DNA of 64,000 nt from Petralouisia muris (GTDB taxonomy: Bacteria; Bacillota; Clostridia; Lachnospirales; Lachnospiraceae), in NCBI RefSeq assembly GCF_004793545.1, contig NZ_SRYA01000003.1, positions 98,873 to 162,872 on the forward strand, written 5' to 3'. The translations under genes and the position numbers were made by a program. How positions within the stretch are numbered: the stretch's first letter is position 1; each line of letters begins with the position of its first letter. Positions 1-8,962 of this stretch are shown here, piece by piece. Under the pieces are notes generated by a model. It had not been told where the DNA came from. It saw only the letters and a list, made by a program, of their open reading frames with translations, and ran no database searches.

Positions 1-409
1 AATAATAAAGGATGATGACCTCTCTGTAATCCTCTGGAAGCTGCTGTAAGGCATGGCCCACCGTAAGTTTGTCCACAATCTGTTCTATTTGCCCGGTTTC
101 TGGTTCCAGGGAGTCGTTCAGCCTGGAATCTTCCAGGGGAATCTCCTTTTTCTTTTTGTAAAAGTCCCGGCACAGATTTCCAGCGATGGTGTATAAATAA
201 TTTTTGGCTTTGCCGCTGTGGCGGTAGGCGGCGATGCTTTTGAAAAACCGCGCAAAGGTCTCCTGTGTCAAATCCTCGGCGTCCCTTTGATCCTGACAGC
301 GGTATTTGCAGTAAGTTAAGATTTCCGGATAGTATTTGCGGACAAAATCTTCCATGGCAGGTTCATCGCCTTGTTTTATTTTTCGGATTAAAAGAAAATC
401 AGCATCCAT
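1..409 (-). CDS. ECF-type RNA polymerase sigma factor, 3' end outside the window
   Basis: Reading leftward from ATG at 409, the frame stays open to the window edge (136 codons seen). The protein starts MDADFLLIRKIKQGDEPAM and contains YYPEILTYCKYRCQDQRDAED and LTQETFARFF, the sigma-70 region 2 core, then a region 4 start (ALQQLPEDYREVIIL). Such factors direct RNA polymerase to a small regulon, often for envelope stress. A GGGGG-rich ribosome site lies just upstream of the ATG. The C-terminus and any anti-sigma partner lie outside the window, so the specific regulon cannot be judged. Confidence 0.88.
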   Translation of the reverse strand, partial: MDADFLLIRKIKQGDEPAMEDFVRKYYPEILTYCKYRCQDQRDAEDLTQETFARFFKSIAAYRHSGKAKNYLYTIAGNLCRDFYKKKKEIPLEDSRLNDSLEPETGQIEQIVDKLTVGHALQQLPEDYREVIILYY

Positions 410-459
410 AGAAACCCCCTTTCTGTTAAGTATAACGAATCAGAGAGGGAAAAGGATAG

Positions 460-498
460 TGAAAAAGACCGTTTACCTTTTTATTTTGGTAAACGGTC
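460..498 (-). terminator. Terminator of the two-reductase operon
   Basis: GACCGTTTACC (467-477) pairs perfectly with GGTAAACGGTC (488-498) across a 10-base loop. On the minus strand the hairpin is followed by TTTTTCAC. It lies 66 bp past the stop of the flavoenzyme gene ending at 564, so it should end that transcript. Confidence 0.8.
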
Positions 499-563
499 AG
501 AAAATGATAATAATTTTTCAGTTGTCAGAAAGATACTGGGAAAAAGTTAAATTTTGCTGCCTG

Positions 564-2570
564 CTAAATTTCGTTTGCCCCATGGTATCCGCTGCGGATC
601 GCTGCCCCGATGTCTGCAGTCCGCTGGCCAGAGCAGTCCCCGATGTAAGTAATGGGAGCCGTAACGCCGCTTTCGTCAAATATATTTTTCTTAGAACCCA
701 GGGCGTTCACAATGGAGTCTGCATGGATGGTGAGTTCTGTGCCATCCTGGACATTTTCTGCATAAATGACATTGCCGCGGATTTCTTTTACTTTCGTGTT
801 TACATGCTGTTCTACCTTATGGACTTCAAAATCTTTTAGAATCAGCGGCATAACGGTTCCAGATTCTCCGGATGCAATTTTATCCAGCATTTCTATAATA
901 ATAACCTTGTGCCCTCTGGAAGCCAGATATTCTGCTGTTTCCGTTCCAACCAGGCCGCCGCCTAAGACTGCGCAGACGCCGGAAACTTCTGCTCCTGCCA
1001 GAACATCCCAGGCGGAGAGGATATGGCTGTTTTCTGCCGGCATGGGGAGAGCCATATTGTGGGCGCCTACAGCCACAATCACTGTGTCAAAACCGTTTAG
1101 TTCTGCAGCTGTTGGCTGAGTGTTCAGTTTCAAATCCACAGAAAGAGAGGGCAGGATTTTTTCATAATAAGTTACAGCCCTAAGGATTTCGCTTTTTCTG
1201 GGCGGTACGGCTGCTAAATGGATTTGTCCGCCGATTTTGCCGTCTTTTTCAAAAAGGGTTACCTGATGACCACGTTTTGCGGCAACCCTTGCGGCTTCTA
1301 AGCCGGCGATTCCGGCGCCTACTACGGCAACTTTTTTGGAGACGTTTGCTTCTTTTAAGAAGATCGTGGACTCATCGCCGTTTTCTGCATTGAGGATGCA
1401 GGAAATATATTTGCGGTTCTGAATAGCGTCCACACAACCCTTGTTGCAGTTTAAGCATTCCCGGATGCATTCTCCGGCGGCTGTTTTGACAGCGATATCC
1501 GGGTCTGTCAGCAGGGATCTTCCATATCCAATCACATCGGCCTCTCCCTGTGCCAGAATCTGTTCTCCAGCTTCTGCGGTGACAACCCTTCCTACTGTAG
1601 CCACAGGGATGGAAACAGCGGCTTTTACTTTCTTTGCGGTGGGCAGGGTCCAGTTATAGGGAACATCTCCCATAGGCGGAATGGTGTCGCCCATGTTTCC
1701 GGTGTGGTTTGCCTGGGCCACCTGAATCATATCTACGCCTGCCTGTTCCAGAAGCTTTGCAAAGGAAATGGCTTCTTCTTCCAGAAGCCCGCCTTTTCCT
1801 CTGAGGGAGCCGTCTGGATTCACGGTAATCACCGGGAGCTTGTATTCCACAGCCAATGAGGGAGCTGCTTCCTGAATGGCCGCCACAACTTCCAGGGAGT
1901 ATCTGGTGCGGTTCTCCAGGCTGCCGCCATATGCGTCAGTGCGGTGGTTCAGCAGTGTGGAGCACATGGAGCCAAGCAGACGGTCGCCGTGGATTTCAAT
2001 GGCGTCTGCGCCGGCTTGTTCTGCTCTTTTTGCGCAGCTGGCAATGCTCTGGCGGATTTGGGATAACTGTTCTGTCGTTGCTTCATCTACAAAATGCTGC
2101 ATGTCATGGCGGAGCTTGGCATAGGCTTCTTTGGTTGTTTTTTCTGCAAGCTCCGTCTGTTTTTTGCATTCTTCTTCGTTTCCGGCAGCCTGTGCGTCTG
2201 CAGCGGCTTTTCTTGCCATGTTTGCGCCCATAATCAGCCTTCCCACTCCCGGAACGTCATATTCCGGGTGGAAAATCTGCAGCGCCAGCTTGCTGCCATG
2301 GGCGTGCAGAGCGTCTGCCAGCTTCCGGAAGGCTGGAATCTGACTGTCGTCATAGAGCATCGGGGTAGGGGAGGCGGTGCGCACAGGCGCAACGTCGCCG
2401 ATTACAATGTACGCAGTTCCGCCTTTGGCCAGGCGTTCATAGAAGCTAAGGCTCCTGGCGCCAATGGAGCCGTCCCGTTCCTCATAGCCGGTAGTCAGCG
2501 GAGGAAACATAATTCTGTTTTTCAATGTCATGCTGCCAACCTGGATTGGTTCTAATAGTTTTTTTTCCAT
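564..2570 (-). CDS. FMN/4Fe-4S/FAD NADH:flavin oxidoreductase, atypical BaiCD/dienoyl-CoA reductase relative
   Basis: This 668-residue protein has the three-part layout of 2,4-dienoyl-CoA reductase and bile-acid BaiCD/BaiH enzymes: an FMN TIM barrel, a 4Fe-4S motif CLNCNKGC followed after 11 residues by C, and a C-terminal FAD/NAD domain (VAVVGAGIAGLEAA; CAVLGGGLVGTETAEYL; TYIGDCSG). Family members reduce activated C=C bonds with NAD(P)H. Two oddities: a charged, helical insert of about 50 residues (near 115-165, rich in A, E, K) within the barrel, and the usual HGxHGYL active-site stretch replaced by HGDRLLGS. ATG 2570 was chosen over an earlier in-frame start at 2660 because AAGGAGAA precedes it. 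It lies 99 bp downstream of a second reductase, probably in one operon. The substrate is unknown. Confidence 0.85.
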   Translation of the reverse strand: MEKKLLEPIQVGSMTLKNRIMFPPLTTGYEERDGSIGARSLSFYERLAKGGTAYIVIGDVAPVRTASPTPMLYDDSQIPAFRKLADALHAHGSKLALQIFHPEYDVPGVGRLIMGANMARKAAADAQAAGNEEECKKQTELAEKTTKEAYAKLRHDMQHFVDEATTEQLSQIRQSIASCAKRAEQAGADAIEIHGDRLLGSMCSTLLNHRTDAYGGSLENRTRYSLEVVAAIQEAAPSLAVEYKLPVITVNPDGSLRGKGGLLEEEAISFAKLLEQAGVDMIQVAQANHTGNMGDTIPPMGDVPYNWTLPTAKKVKAAVSIPVATVGRVVTAEAGEQILAQGEADVIGYGRSLLTDPDIAVKTAAGECIRECLNCNKGCVDAIQNRKYISCILNAENGDESTIFLKEANVSKKVAVVGAGIAGLEAARVAAKRGHQVTLFEKDGKIGGQIHLAAVPPRKSEILRAVTYYEKILPSLSVDLKLNTQPTAAELNGFDTVIVAVGAHNMALPMPAENSHILSAWDVLAGAEVSGVCAVLGGGLVGTETAEYLASRGHKVIIIEMLDKIASGESGTVMPLILKDFEVHKVEQHVNTKVKEIRGNVIYAENVQDGTELTIHADSIVNALGSKKNIFDESGVTAPITYIGDCSGQRTADIGAAIRSGYHGANEI

Positions 2571-2669
2571 AGTGTTGTTCTCCTTTTCTTTTCTGGCATT
2601 TAGATGAAATAGTTTGCAGAAAGCCCCTGTATGGCTCATTTGCTTTTGCGCAAAGGACATATCCGGGCA

Positions 2670-4586
2670 TTACAGGGCTTTTGCAAAATGATGCGCTGCA
2701 GTAATGGCGTCTTTCAGATTCCCCACCTGATTGCAGTCTCCTAAAACATGGGCGTGGCTGCAGTCTACGGGAACTGGGGAATAGCCTACAGCAAATATCA
2801 GTGTGTCAGCGTCAGTGATTACATGCTCTTTACCGTCTTTTTCATAGGTGATGGAAGTTGCGTCTACGTTTGTAACAACGCTGTTTAATTCCAGCTTGAC
2901 GCCTTTTCGGATTAACCGCTGTGTCAGCACGCTTTTTGCGGCGCCGCCTTCCCCGGCCATCAGCGTATCAGTCATTTCAATGACAGTCACGTCCCGGTTT
3001 GCAGGGAATCTGTCGTCAATCAGGGGAGCCAGATAGTCTGCGGTCTCACAGCCTACAGAACCGCCTCCAAGGATGACGATTTTCCGTCCTGGGAATCCCT
3101 TGCCGGATAAGACGTCGTCTGCGGTCATGGTCTGTTTGAAGCATTGGAAGGGTTTGATTACCTTTGGCTGTGCGCCGGAAGTGCAGATAATTTCGTACCC
3201 TTCAAAATCACTGGATATCATGTCAGGGGTGACTTCGCAGTTCATTCGGATTTCGATTCCGGCATGTTTCAGTCTGCGCGCCATGAATTTGATGACCTTG
3301 CACAGTTCTTGTTTTCCGATCGGAACAGACGCCAGCCGCAGCAGTCCGCCCAGTTCCTGGCTTTTCTCGCAGAGAATAACTTCATGCCCCCGCATTTTGG
3401 CGGTGTAGGCTGCTTCCATTCCTGCCGGGCCTGCGCCGATCACAAGCACTTTTTTCTTTTCCGGCGCAGGTTCTATGGCGTCGGATTCCACGGAAGGGTT
3501 GACGGTGCAGGCAATTGGTTTGCCGAACATAATTCCGGTCAGGCAGCGGCCGCAGCCAATACAGGGTCGGATGTCGTCTGTTTTGCCGGCAGCGGCTTTG
3601 TTGGCAAATTCACTGTCGCAGAGGTTGGGCCTGCCAATCATGCAGATATCTGTTTTGCCGTTTGCAATCAGTTCTTCTGCAATCCAGGGTTCATTAATGC
3701 GTGCCACAGTGGAAACCGGAATGGTCAGGCGCCTGCGGATTTCTTCTGCTGCCTGGGCGTGAGGAGCCGGTGAGGTTCCCGGCGCCGGCATGGAGCTGCC
3801 TCGCTTGATGGTATTGCCGCCAGACACGTGGATAAAATTTACGCCTGCCCGTTCTAATTGTTTTGACACATAAATCATGTCATTTAAGGTCAGTCCGCCG
3901 TCGCTGTACTCGTCTCCAGAAATCCGCACGTCAATGATAAAATCTTCTCCGCACTGCTTGCGGATGGCTTCGATGACTTCCAGAGTCAGACGCAGGCGTC
4001 CGTTGATATCTCCGCCATATTCGTCGGTACGTTTATTGTAAAGGGGCGTGAGGAAGCCGCCCAACAGTCCATGGGCATGTGCAGCCTGGATTTCCACGCC
4101 GTCGCCTCCTGCCTGCTGGAAGCGGCGGGCAGCTTCGCCAAACTGCCTTACGATCACGTGGAGTTCTTCGACTGTGGCAGGCCGGGGCGCTGATTTGGCG
4201 TAATAGGGACCAACGTTGGAGGGGGCGATAAGCTGAGGCGTTCCGGGAATGGGAAACGCCATGTAGGCAGGATGGAAAAGCTGTGACAAAATCTTAGTGT
4301 CATATTGGTGCACAGCATCCACCAGCTTCTTCCAGCCTGGGATGTAGCTGTCATCATGGATGGACATGTCTCCCGGCAGGTAAGTGTAAACAGGTTCTAC
4401 GGTGGTTACTTCCGTGATAATCAGGCCCACGCCGCCTTTGGCCCGGTTGGAATAATGCTCAACCAGGGCGTCTGTCACATAGCCCTTGTCAGCCAGGTTG
4501 GTGGACAGGGGCGGCAGGAAAATACGGTTTTTTACAGTTGTGTTCCCAATCTGAATCGGGGAAAACAGGTGTGGAAAATGATGCAT
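2670..4586 (-). CDS. FMN/4Fe-4S/FAD NADH:flavin oxidoreductase (BaiCD/2-enoate reductase family)
   Basis: This 638-residue protein starts with the barrel strand FSPIQIGNTTVKNRIFLPPL, as in the old-yellow-enzyme family. It carries AAHAHGLLGGFLTPLYNKRT in the active-site region, the cluster motif CIGCGRC plus LTGIMFGKPIAC (C-x2-C-x3-C-x11-C... with standard spacing), an FAD-binding motif VLVIGAGPAGMEAAY, and an NAD motif IVILGGGSVGCETADYL. AAAGGAGG precedes ATG 4586. It is the first gene of a two-gene minus-strand operon and faces an AraC-family activator, so it is probably induced by its substrate. Known relatives reduce enoates, dienoyl-CoA or steroid C=C bonds; the real substrate cannot be read from sequence. 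Confidence 0.88.
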   Translation of the reverse strand: MHHFPHLFSPIQIGNTTVKNRIFLPPLSTNLADKGYVTDALVEHYSNRAKGGVGLIITEVTTVEPVYTYLPGDMSIHDDSYIPGWKKLVDAVHQYDTKILSQLFHPAYMAFPIPGTPQLIAPSNVGPYYAKSAPRPATVEELHVIVRQFGEAARRFQQAGGDGVEIQAAHAHGLLGGFLTPLYNKRTDEYGGDINGRLRLTLEVIEAIRKQCGEDFIIDVRISGDEYSDGGLTLNDMIYVSKQLERAGVNFIHVSGGNTIKRGSSMPAPGTSPAPHAQAAEEIRRRLTIPVSTVARINEPWIAEELIANGKTDICMIGRPNLCDSEFANKAAAGKTDDIRPCIGCGRCLTGIMFGKPIACTVNPSVESDAIEPAPEKKKVLVIGAGPAGMEAAYTAKMRGHEVILCEKSQELGGLLRLASVPIGKQELCKVIKFMARRLKHAGIEIRMNCEVTPDMISSDFEGYEIICTSGAQPKVIKPFQCFKQTMTADDVLSGKGFPGRKIVILGGGSVGCETADYLAPLIDDRFPANRDVTVIEMTDTLMAGEGGAAKSVLTQRLIRKGVKLELNSVVTNVDATSITYEKDGKEHVITDADTLIFAVGYSPVPVDCSHAHVLGDCNQVGNLKDAITAAHHFAKAL

Positions 4587-4674
4587 GACGGGTCCTCCTT
4601 TCGGTTCTTTGGTTGTTCGTGAGTATAAATTAAATTATATTGGGAAAAATGGTGGAATAATTATGATTTTTTGA

Positions 4675-4680
4675 TATAAT
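4675..4680 (+). promoter_or_regulatory. Candidate -10 box for the AraC-type regulator gene
   Basis: A TTGATATAAT stretch ends at 4680, 73 bp before the chosen start. No good -35 lies 17 bp upstream. The 120-167 bp gap between the divergent reductase operon and regulator presumably holds control sites for both. Confidence 0.4.
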
Positions 4681-4753
4681 AGTATGAAATATTGATGTAT
4701 GGATTTTTGTGTATGGAATCGTTGAATTCTTTGCTTCAGAAATGGAGATGTTT

Positions 4754-5578
4754 ATGCAGAATTTATTTAAGATTACGAAATACAGCCTGGATGCAGGCGC
4801 TAACCACATCTTTCGTACCGGATACCGCTATGGCGTGATCTTTGTTCTTCACGGAACCTGCCAGTTTTCAGGAGAGATCCAGCAGCTTTGCCGTCCATCT
4901 GACATTATTTTTCTCAAGCCGGGACAAACCAAAGAGATCCTGACTTTGTCACAAAAATCCTCCTGTGCGCTGCTTTGTATCATGATTCCGGAGAAATCTC
5001 TGACGGCGCTTTCCGATGCTACCTGCGATCTGGCTGAAAAATTCCGGTTTGCCCCTTATGAGACAGCTGTTATTCCAGGGGAAATGAAATCCGCCATGCT
5101 GCTTCGGAATATGGTGATAAAGTTGGATGCGCTGAAAGACGAAGACATTAAGCTGGGAACGGAACTGTATGAAAAGAGCCTGTTTACTGCTTTTTTGGCA
5201 TTATTTCTGCGCACCTGTATCCAGAGCGATCAGGTGCACCAGTCCCATCAAAAGAAAATGCTGATAATTGATGATGTCTTTGAATATATCAGCCAGCATT
5301 TGACGGAAGATCTTTCGCTGAAAAGGCTGGAGGAGGAGTTTTTTATTTCTGGCGAGCATATTTCCAGGGAGTTTAAAAAGAGTGCGGGAGTTACGCTGCA
5401 TTCCTACATTACCCGGGCGCGGATTGATTTGAGCAAGAAATATCTTCTGCAGGGACTGTCAGTCCGTGACGTCTGCCAGATGTGCGGATTCAGCAGCTAT
5501 AATCATTTTTTTAAAATGTTTAAACAGGAATGCGGCATGACGCCGATGGAGTATTACAGGAAAACACGAAAGATATAA
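4754..5578 (+). CDS. AraC-family transcriptional regulator
   Basis: The C-terminal 100 residues hold the two helix-turn-helices of the AraC family: LSLKRLEEEFFISGEHISREFKK and LSVRDVCQMCGFSSYNHFFKMFKQ, ending with the typical GMTPMEYYRK. The N-terminal part looks like a cupin-type ligand domain (FVLHGTCQFSGEI, DIIFLKPGQ). The frame is open from a GTG at 4709, but ATG 4754 has GGAG six bases upstream and gives the normal family length (274 residues). It is divergent from the two flavoenzyme genes, so control of that operon is the likely role; the inducer is unknown. Confidence 0.88.
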   Translation: MQNLFKITKYSLDAGANHIFRTGYRYGVIFVLHGTCQFSGEIQQLCRPSDIIFLKPGQTKEILTLSQKSSCALLCIMIPEKSLTALSDATCDLAEKFRFAPYETAVIPGEMKSAMLLRNMVIKLDALKDEDIKLGTELYEKSLFTAFLALFLRTCIQSDQVHQSHQKKMLIIDDVFEYISQHLTEDLSLKRLEEEFFISGEHISREFKKSAGVTLHSYITRARIDLSKKYLLQGLSVRDVCQMCGFSSYNHFFKMFKQECGMTPMEYYRKTRKI

Positions 5579-5651
5579 AGATTTTTATGGTTGAATGGAT
5601 CACAGATCCATTGTCTGTTGAAATGATAAAGGATAGAGGAAATAAAACCAG

Positions 5652-5813
5652 ATGAGGTTCTTTAACAGTATTTTGATACAATACACAAAAGGAACATATC
5701 TGAGTTATAATAAGCGCCGGCTGAACGAAGTATACCTGCATGATAAAATGAAAAAGATAATTTTGAAGGTGATGGAGAACATAAAATTTATTATGCTTTT
5801 ATCAGATGGATAA
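5652..5813 (+). CDS. Possible 53-residue basic peptide upstream of the two-component pair
   Basis: ATG 5652 opens a frame that begins MRFFNSILIQYTKG, is basic in the middle (NKRRLNE) and ends with a hydrophobic stretch (IKFIMLLSDG). It ends 81 bp before the LytTR regulator. The ribosome site (AGAGGAAA, 11 bases away) is poor. No family is recognised. The position next to an AgrC/AgrA-like pair makes a signal peptide or small membrane protein conceivable, but chance is at least as likely. Confidence 0.22.
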   Translation: MRFFNSILIQYTKGTYLSYNKRRLNEVYLHDKMKKIILKVMENIKFIMLLSDG

Positions 5814-5828
5814 TGCTTGAGTTCTCCA
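5706..5828 (+). promoter_or_regulatory. Candidate -10 and structured leader before the LytTR/GHKL genes
   Basis: The 316-bp gap between 5578 and 5895 contains TATAAT at 5706-5711 (no convincing -35) and an 8-bp inverted pair, TGGAGAAC (5773-5780) with GTTCTCCA (5821-5828). The hairpin could fold in the 5' leader. Apart from the 53-codon frame noted separately, nothing else is evident. Confidence 0.3.
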
Positions 5829-5894
5829 GCATTTTTGCTGTGGCGTCTCAAAAACCGATCTAATATTTATCAACAAATTACCAAGGAGTGAAAA

Positions 5895-6617
5895 ATGCAG
5901 ATAGCAGTATGTGACGATGAAAAAGAAATCAGGGATATGTTTGCGCAAGAGATAGGGAAGCTTTATCCAGAAGCAGATCTGTCACTGTACCAGTCAGGGG
6001 AGGAGCTGCTTTTGTCAGGAGGAGAGCCGGATATCCTGTTGTTGGATATTCAGATGCCAGGGAAGAACGGTATGGAAACGGCAAAGGAACTGCGTAGGAA
6101 AAACAAAAAAGCAATCATTATTTTTGTGACCGCTTTGGATGATTTTGTATTTCAGGCGTTCGACGTAGGGGCGTTCCATTATCTGGTAAAACCTTTGGAT
6201 GGCAGAAAATTTTCTGAGGTATTGCTGAATGCCGTAAAACAGTTTGAAGACAGAAAGAAGCTGGATGGAGCAAGCAGAAAAAGGGAATTGCCAAGCCTGA
6301 TGATAACCACAGGAGGGAAACATATCACTGTCAATCTGGAGGATATCGTATATGCGGAGGTGTTTGACCGGAAAGTGATCCTGCATACGATGGATTCAGA
6401 TATAGAATATTATGGGAAAATGAGAGAACTGGAAGAAAAAGCAGGAGATGAATTTTACCGCACCCACAGGTCGTTCCTTGTGAATTTTGGATATATCAGG
6501 AAATATGATGCAACAACAGTCTATCTGAAAAAAGGTCAGGCGCTGATGGCAAAACAGAACTATCAGGGGTTTGTAAAAAGCTATTTAAGGTATAACCAAA
6601 GGAAGGGGCGGACATGA
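5895..6617 (+). CDS. LytTR-family response regulator (AgrA/VirR-like)
   Basis: This 240-residue protein has an N-terminal receiver domain (acidic CDDE at 6-9, phospho-acceptor D51 in LLLDIQMPG, conserved Lys in YLVKPLDG) and a C-terminal LytTR DNA-binding domain from about residue 134, with the typical FYRTHRSFLVNFGYIRKYD. AAGGAGTG precedes the ATG. It is followed after 1 bp by a matching GHKL sensor kinase, so the pair is one operon. Family members control bacteriocin, virulence or surface genes in response to peptides. Confidence 0.92.
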   Translation: MQIAVCDDEKEIRDMFAQEIGKLYPEADLSLYQSGEELLLSGGEPDILLLDIQMPGKNGMETAKELRRKNKKAIIIFVTALDDFVFQAFDVGAFHYLVKPLDGRKFSEVLLNAVKQFEDRKKLDGASRKRELPSLMITTGGKHITVNLEDIVYAEVFDRKVILHTMDSDIEYYGKMRELEEKAGDEFYRTHRSFLVNFGYIRKYDATTVYLKKGQALMAKQNYQGFVKSYLRYNQRKGRT

Positions 6618-6618
6618 G

Positions 6619-7986
6619 ATGACCAATTTGGCCGATTGGAGCAGTTTCACGCAGGCGGTTTCGATGATAGAACTATGCATTGCAGGATACTGTCTTTATA
6701 TACTTGTAAAGCCATTTTTGCAGAGTGCAAAGGTGGCGTTGGCGGCAGGAGGGACTTTCTTTTTAACAATGCTGGGGCTTTATGTTGTGCCGCTGTCTAG
6801 TGATATGTTTATGGCGTATGCCTTTGGAAGTCTTATGGCGTTTTTGGTGATGTGCGGTCTGGAACGGGGGAATTATATTCAGAAGGCTTTCCTTGTAATC
6901 ACTTATTTTTCATTGCGCTGGTTTACTGCCGCAATGGCAGAACTTCTATATGATAAATTGTATTATTTGGCGGCAAATACTATGTGGTATAAGGGAAATC
7001 CCCCGATGCGTCTGCAGTTTGTGGTTTATTTCGGCGTCTGTGTATTTTACCTTACAATGGTTTTTGCGATCACGGCTGGCGCCATTTACTGTATAGTAAA
7101 AAGCTATGTATATAAATATGAACGGATGTCAATGCGAGAATTGCTTATGTTGGTGATTCCGCCATTTCTGGGAGCAGTGGGCTATAAAATTATACATTAC
7201 TATCGCTTTTTCTATATTCAGAAGAACAAACCGGCAGAGACATATGATATGCTGTTGCTTATTTATTGCGGAGGGGCGGTGACGGTGGTTGTTATTTTGA
7301 TTATGCTTTATCAGAATATAAAAGCGTCACAGGAGGAAAAGTTAGCAAATCAGTTGCTTTCCACACAGATGGACAATCTGAAGCTGCATATTGAACAGGT
7401 GGAAAATCTGTATCAGGATATCCGGAGTATGAAACACGATATGACAAACCATGTTCTTACGCTAGAAAGGCTTTATGAAGGGAATGAAACAAAGGAAGCA
7501 AAAGAATATGTTCAAGAACTGAAGTCAGCTTTTATTGAAACGGTGGGTGAGGTAAATAGTGGGAATCCTGTCACTGATGTTATTCTGCGGGGATGGCAGG
7601 CAGAAGCAGAAAAAAAGAATATTCATTTCCAGTGCGATTTTCATTATCCCACAGACTCTAATATTAACGCATTTGATGTCAGTGTAATATTAAACAATGC
7701 GCTGCAGAATGCAGTAGAAAACATAGGAGGAAGCGGGGAACTGCTTATTTCCATTCTTTCATACCGCAGGGATAACGCATATATGATAGAGATAAGCAAC
7801 AGCTTTACAGGAAATTTGCGGCGGGATACAGAAAGCGGACTTCTGATAACGTCAAAAGAGAAAAAAGACAGCCATGGATATGGGTTGAATAATATTCGAA
7901 AAATAGCAGGAAAGTATTTTGGAGATATAGATTTTATTGCCCAAAATGGAGAATTTATTCTAAGTATTATGATGATGATAGAGTAA
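6619..7986 (+). CDS. GHKL sensor histidine kinase (AgrC-like)
   Basis: The first 235 residues contain about six hydrophobic segments, the membrane sensor module. A coiled linker and the H-box SMKHDMTNHVLTLERL follow, then an N-box LNNALQNAVENIGG and a G-box GYGLNNIRKIAGKYFGD, as in AgrC-type GHKL kinases. The start overlaps the end region of the response regulator (stop at 6617, ATG at 6619), which implies coupled translation. No agrB-like processing gene is next to it, so the signal may be made elsewhere. Confidence 0.9.
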   Translation: MTNLADWSSFTQAVSMIELCIAGYCLYILVKPFLQSAKVALAAGGTFFLTMLGLYVVPLSSDMFMAYAFGSLMAFLVMCGLERGNYIQKAFLVITYFSLRWFTAAMAELLYDKLYYLAANTMWYKGNPPMRLQFVVYFGVCVFYLTMVFAITAGAIYCIVKSYVYKYERMSMRELLMLVIPPFLGAVGYKIIHYYRFFYIQKNKPAETYDMLLLIYCGGAVTVVVILIMLYQNIKASQEEKLANQLLSTQMDNLKLHIEQVENLYQDIRSMKHDMTNHVLTLERLYEGNETKEAKEYVQELKSAFIETVGEVNSGNPVTDVILRGWQAEAEKKNIHFQCDFHYPTDSNINAFDVSVILNNALQNAVENIGGSGELLISILSYRRDNAYMIEISNSFTGNLRRDTESGLLITSKEKKDSHGYGLNNIRKIAGKYFGDIDFIAQNGEFILSIMMMIE

Positions 7987-7989
7987 TAG

Positions 7990-8038
7990 ATACCTCTTAT
8001 GCAGGACGGAAAAATTGGTCTGCATAAGAGGTATTTTG
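7990..8038 (+). terminator. Terminator after the LytTR/GHKL operon
   Basis: ATACCTCTTATGCAG (7990-8004) pairs perfectly with CTGCATAAGAGGTAT (8020-8034), followed by TTTT. The hairpin begins 3 bp after the kinase stop codon. Confidence 0.85.
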
Positions 8039-8175
8039 GGTTTACAGCAGAAAAAGGGCGGCTCACAGCAGCTTGCTTTATTATGAATTTTTATTCTCCG
8101 ATAGATTTATAAGAAGCCTAATATGGATGACATAGATACGGATTTCAACATTTATTTTTAAGGAGGAATAAGAAA

Positions 8176-8961
8176 ATGACAATTAACAGTATCCATGGAG
8201 CAAACACACAAGCAGGGCAGATGGGAAAGAATCAGGCAGCGGATTCTTACAGCCGGAATATTCAGAACCAGATTGCCAATGCACAGCAGCAGCTGCAGGA
8301 GCTTTCTTCCAATGAAGATATGACATTAGAGGAAAAAATGAAGAAGCGGCAGGAAATACAGCAGAAGATCAGCGACCTGAATATGCAGTTAAGACAGCGC
8401 CAGATGGAGCAGCGCAAGGAGAAACAGCAGGCAAAAGGTTCTTCTATGGACGATATGCTTGGCGGCACAAGAAATGCGGGAAACAAGAATCCCGGACTGT
8501 CAAAGGCAAGCATGACAGCAATAATGACAGCGGACAATTTATTAAAACAGGCAAATGTACAGGGCAGCGTTGCTGCAAGTATGGAGGGAAAAGCAGGCGT
8601 ACTTAAATCCGAGATTAAGACTAGTCAGGGTGCAAGCTTAGAGCAAAAGAAAAAGGAGTTAGCAGAGGTTGAACAAAAAGCCCAGGCAGCGACTAGCTCG
8701 CAGATTTCTACTCTGGCAGACGTAAACAAAACAGTGGAGGAAGCGTCAAAGGCAGACAGCAAGGAGGAAAAGAAGGAAAACAAAGACACAAAAACGGCAA
8801 GTGTAAAAGAGAAAGATTCAGAAGAAAATGTGTCCAGTGCAGATACACAGAACGAAAGTGTAAATACACAATCAGATGTGCCCGCTTCCAATAGTGCGGC
8901 AGCAGCCGAAACCACGCCGCAGCAGCCGACTCCATATGTGTCGGTGGACATTCGCTTATAG
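8176..8961 (+). CDS. FlxA-like coiled-coil protein
   Basis: This 261-residue, highly polar protein has a central segment of FlxA-like type (about residues 30-85: NIQNQIANAQQQLQELSS, KMKKRQEIQQKISDLNMQLRQ). The rest is Ala/Lys/Glu/Ser-rich low-complexity sequence with a charged tail rich in KEEKKENKD. No signal peptide or membrane helix is seen. A perfect AGGAGG precedes the ATG. FlxA was named as a flagellar-regulon gene, but no flagellar gene is present here, so its role is unknown. The stop codon lies directly at the edge of a decayed gene region, so the 3' end may have been reshaped by that event. Confidence 0.7.
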   Translation: MTINSIHGANTQAGQMGKNQAADSYSRNIQNQIANAQQQLQELSSNEDMTLEEKMKKRQEIQQKISDLNMQLRQRQMEQRKEKQQAKGSSMDDMLGGTRNAGNKNPGLSKASMTAIMTADNLLKQANVQGSVAASMEGKAGVLKSEIKTSQGASLEQKKKELAEVEQKAQAATSSQISTLADVNKTVEEASKADSKEEKKENKDTKTASVKEKDSEENVSSADTQNESVNTQSDVPASNSAAAAETTPQQPTPYVSVDIRL

Positions 8962-8962
8962 G

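Noticed and set aside
336..839. Open frame of 167 codons on the plus strand
   Set aside because: It overlaps the sigma factor start and the 3' end of a conserved reductase on the other strand and has no ribosome site or family signature.
3144..3773. Open frame of 209 codons on the plus strand
   Set aside because: It is antisense to the conserved FAD domain of the reductase at 2670-4586.
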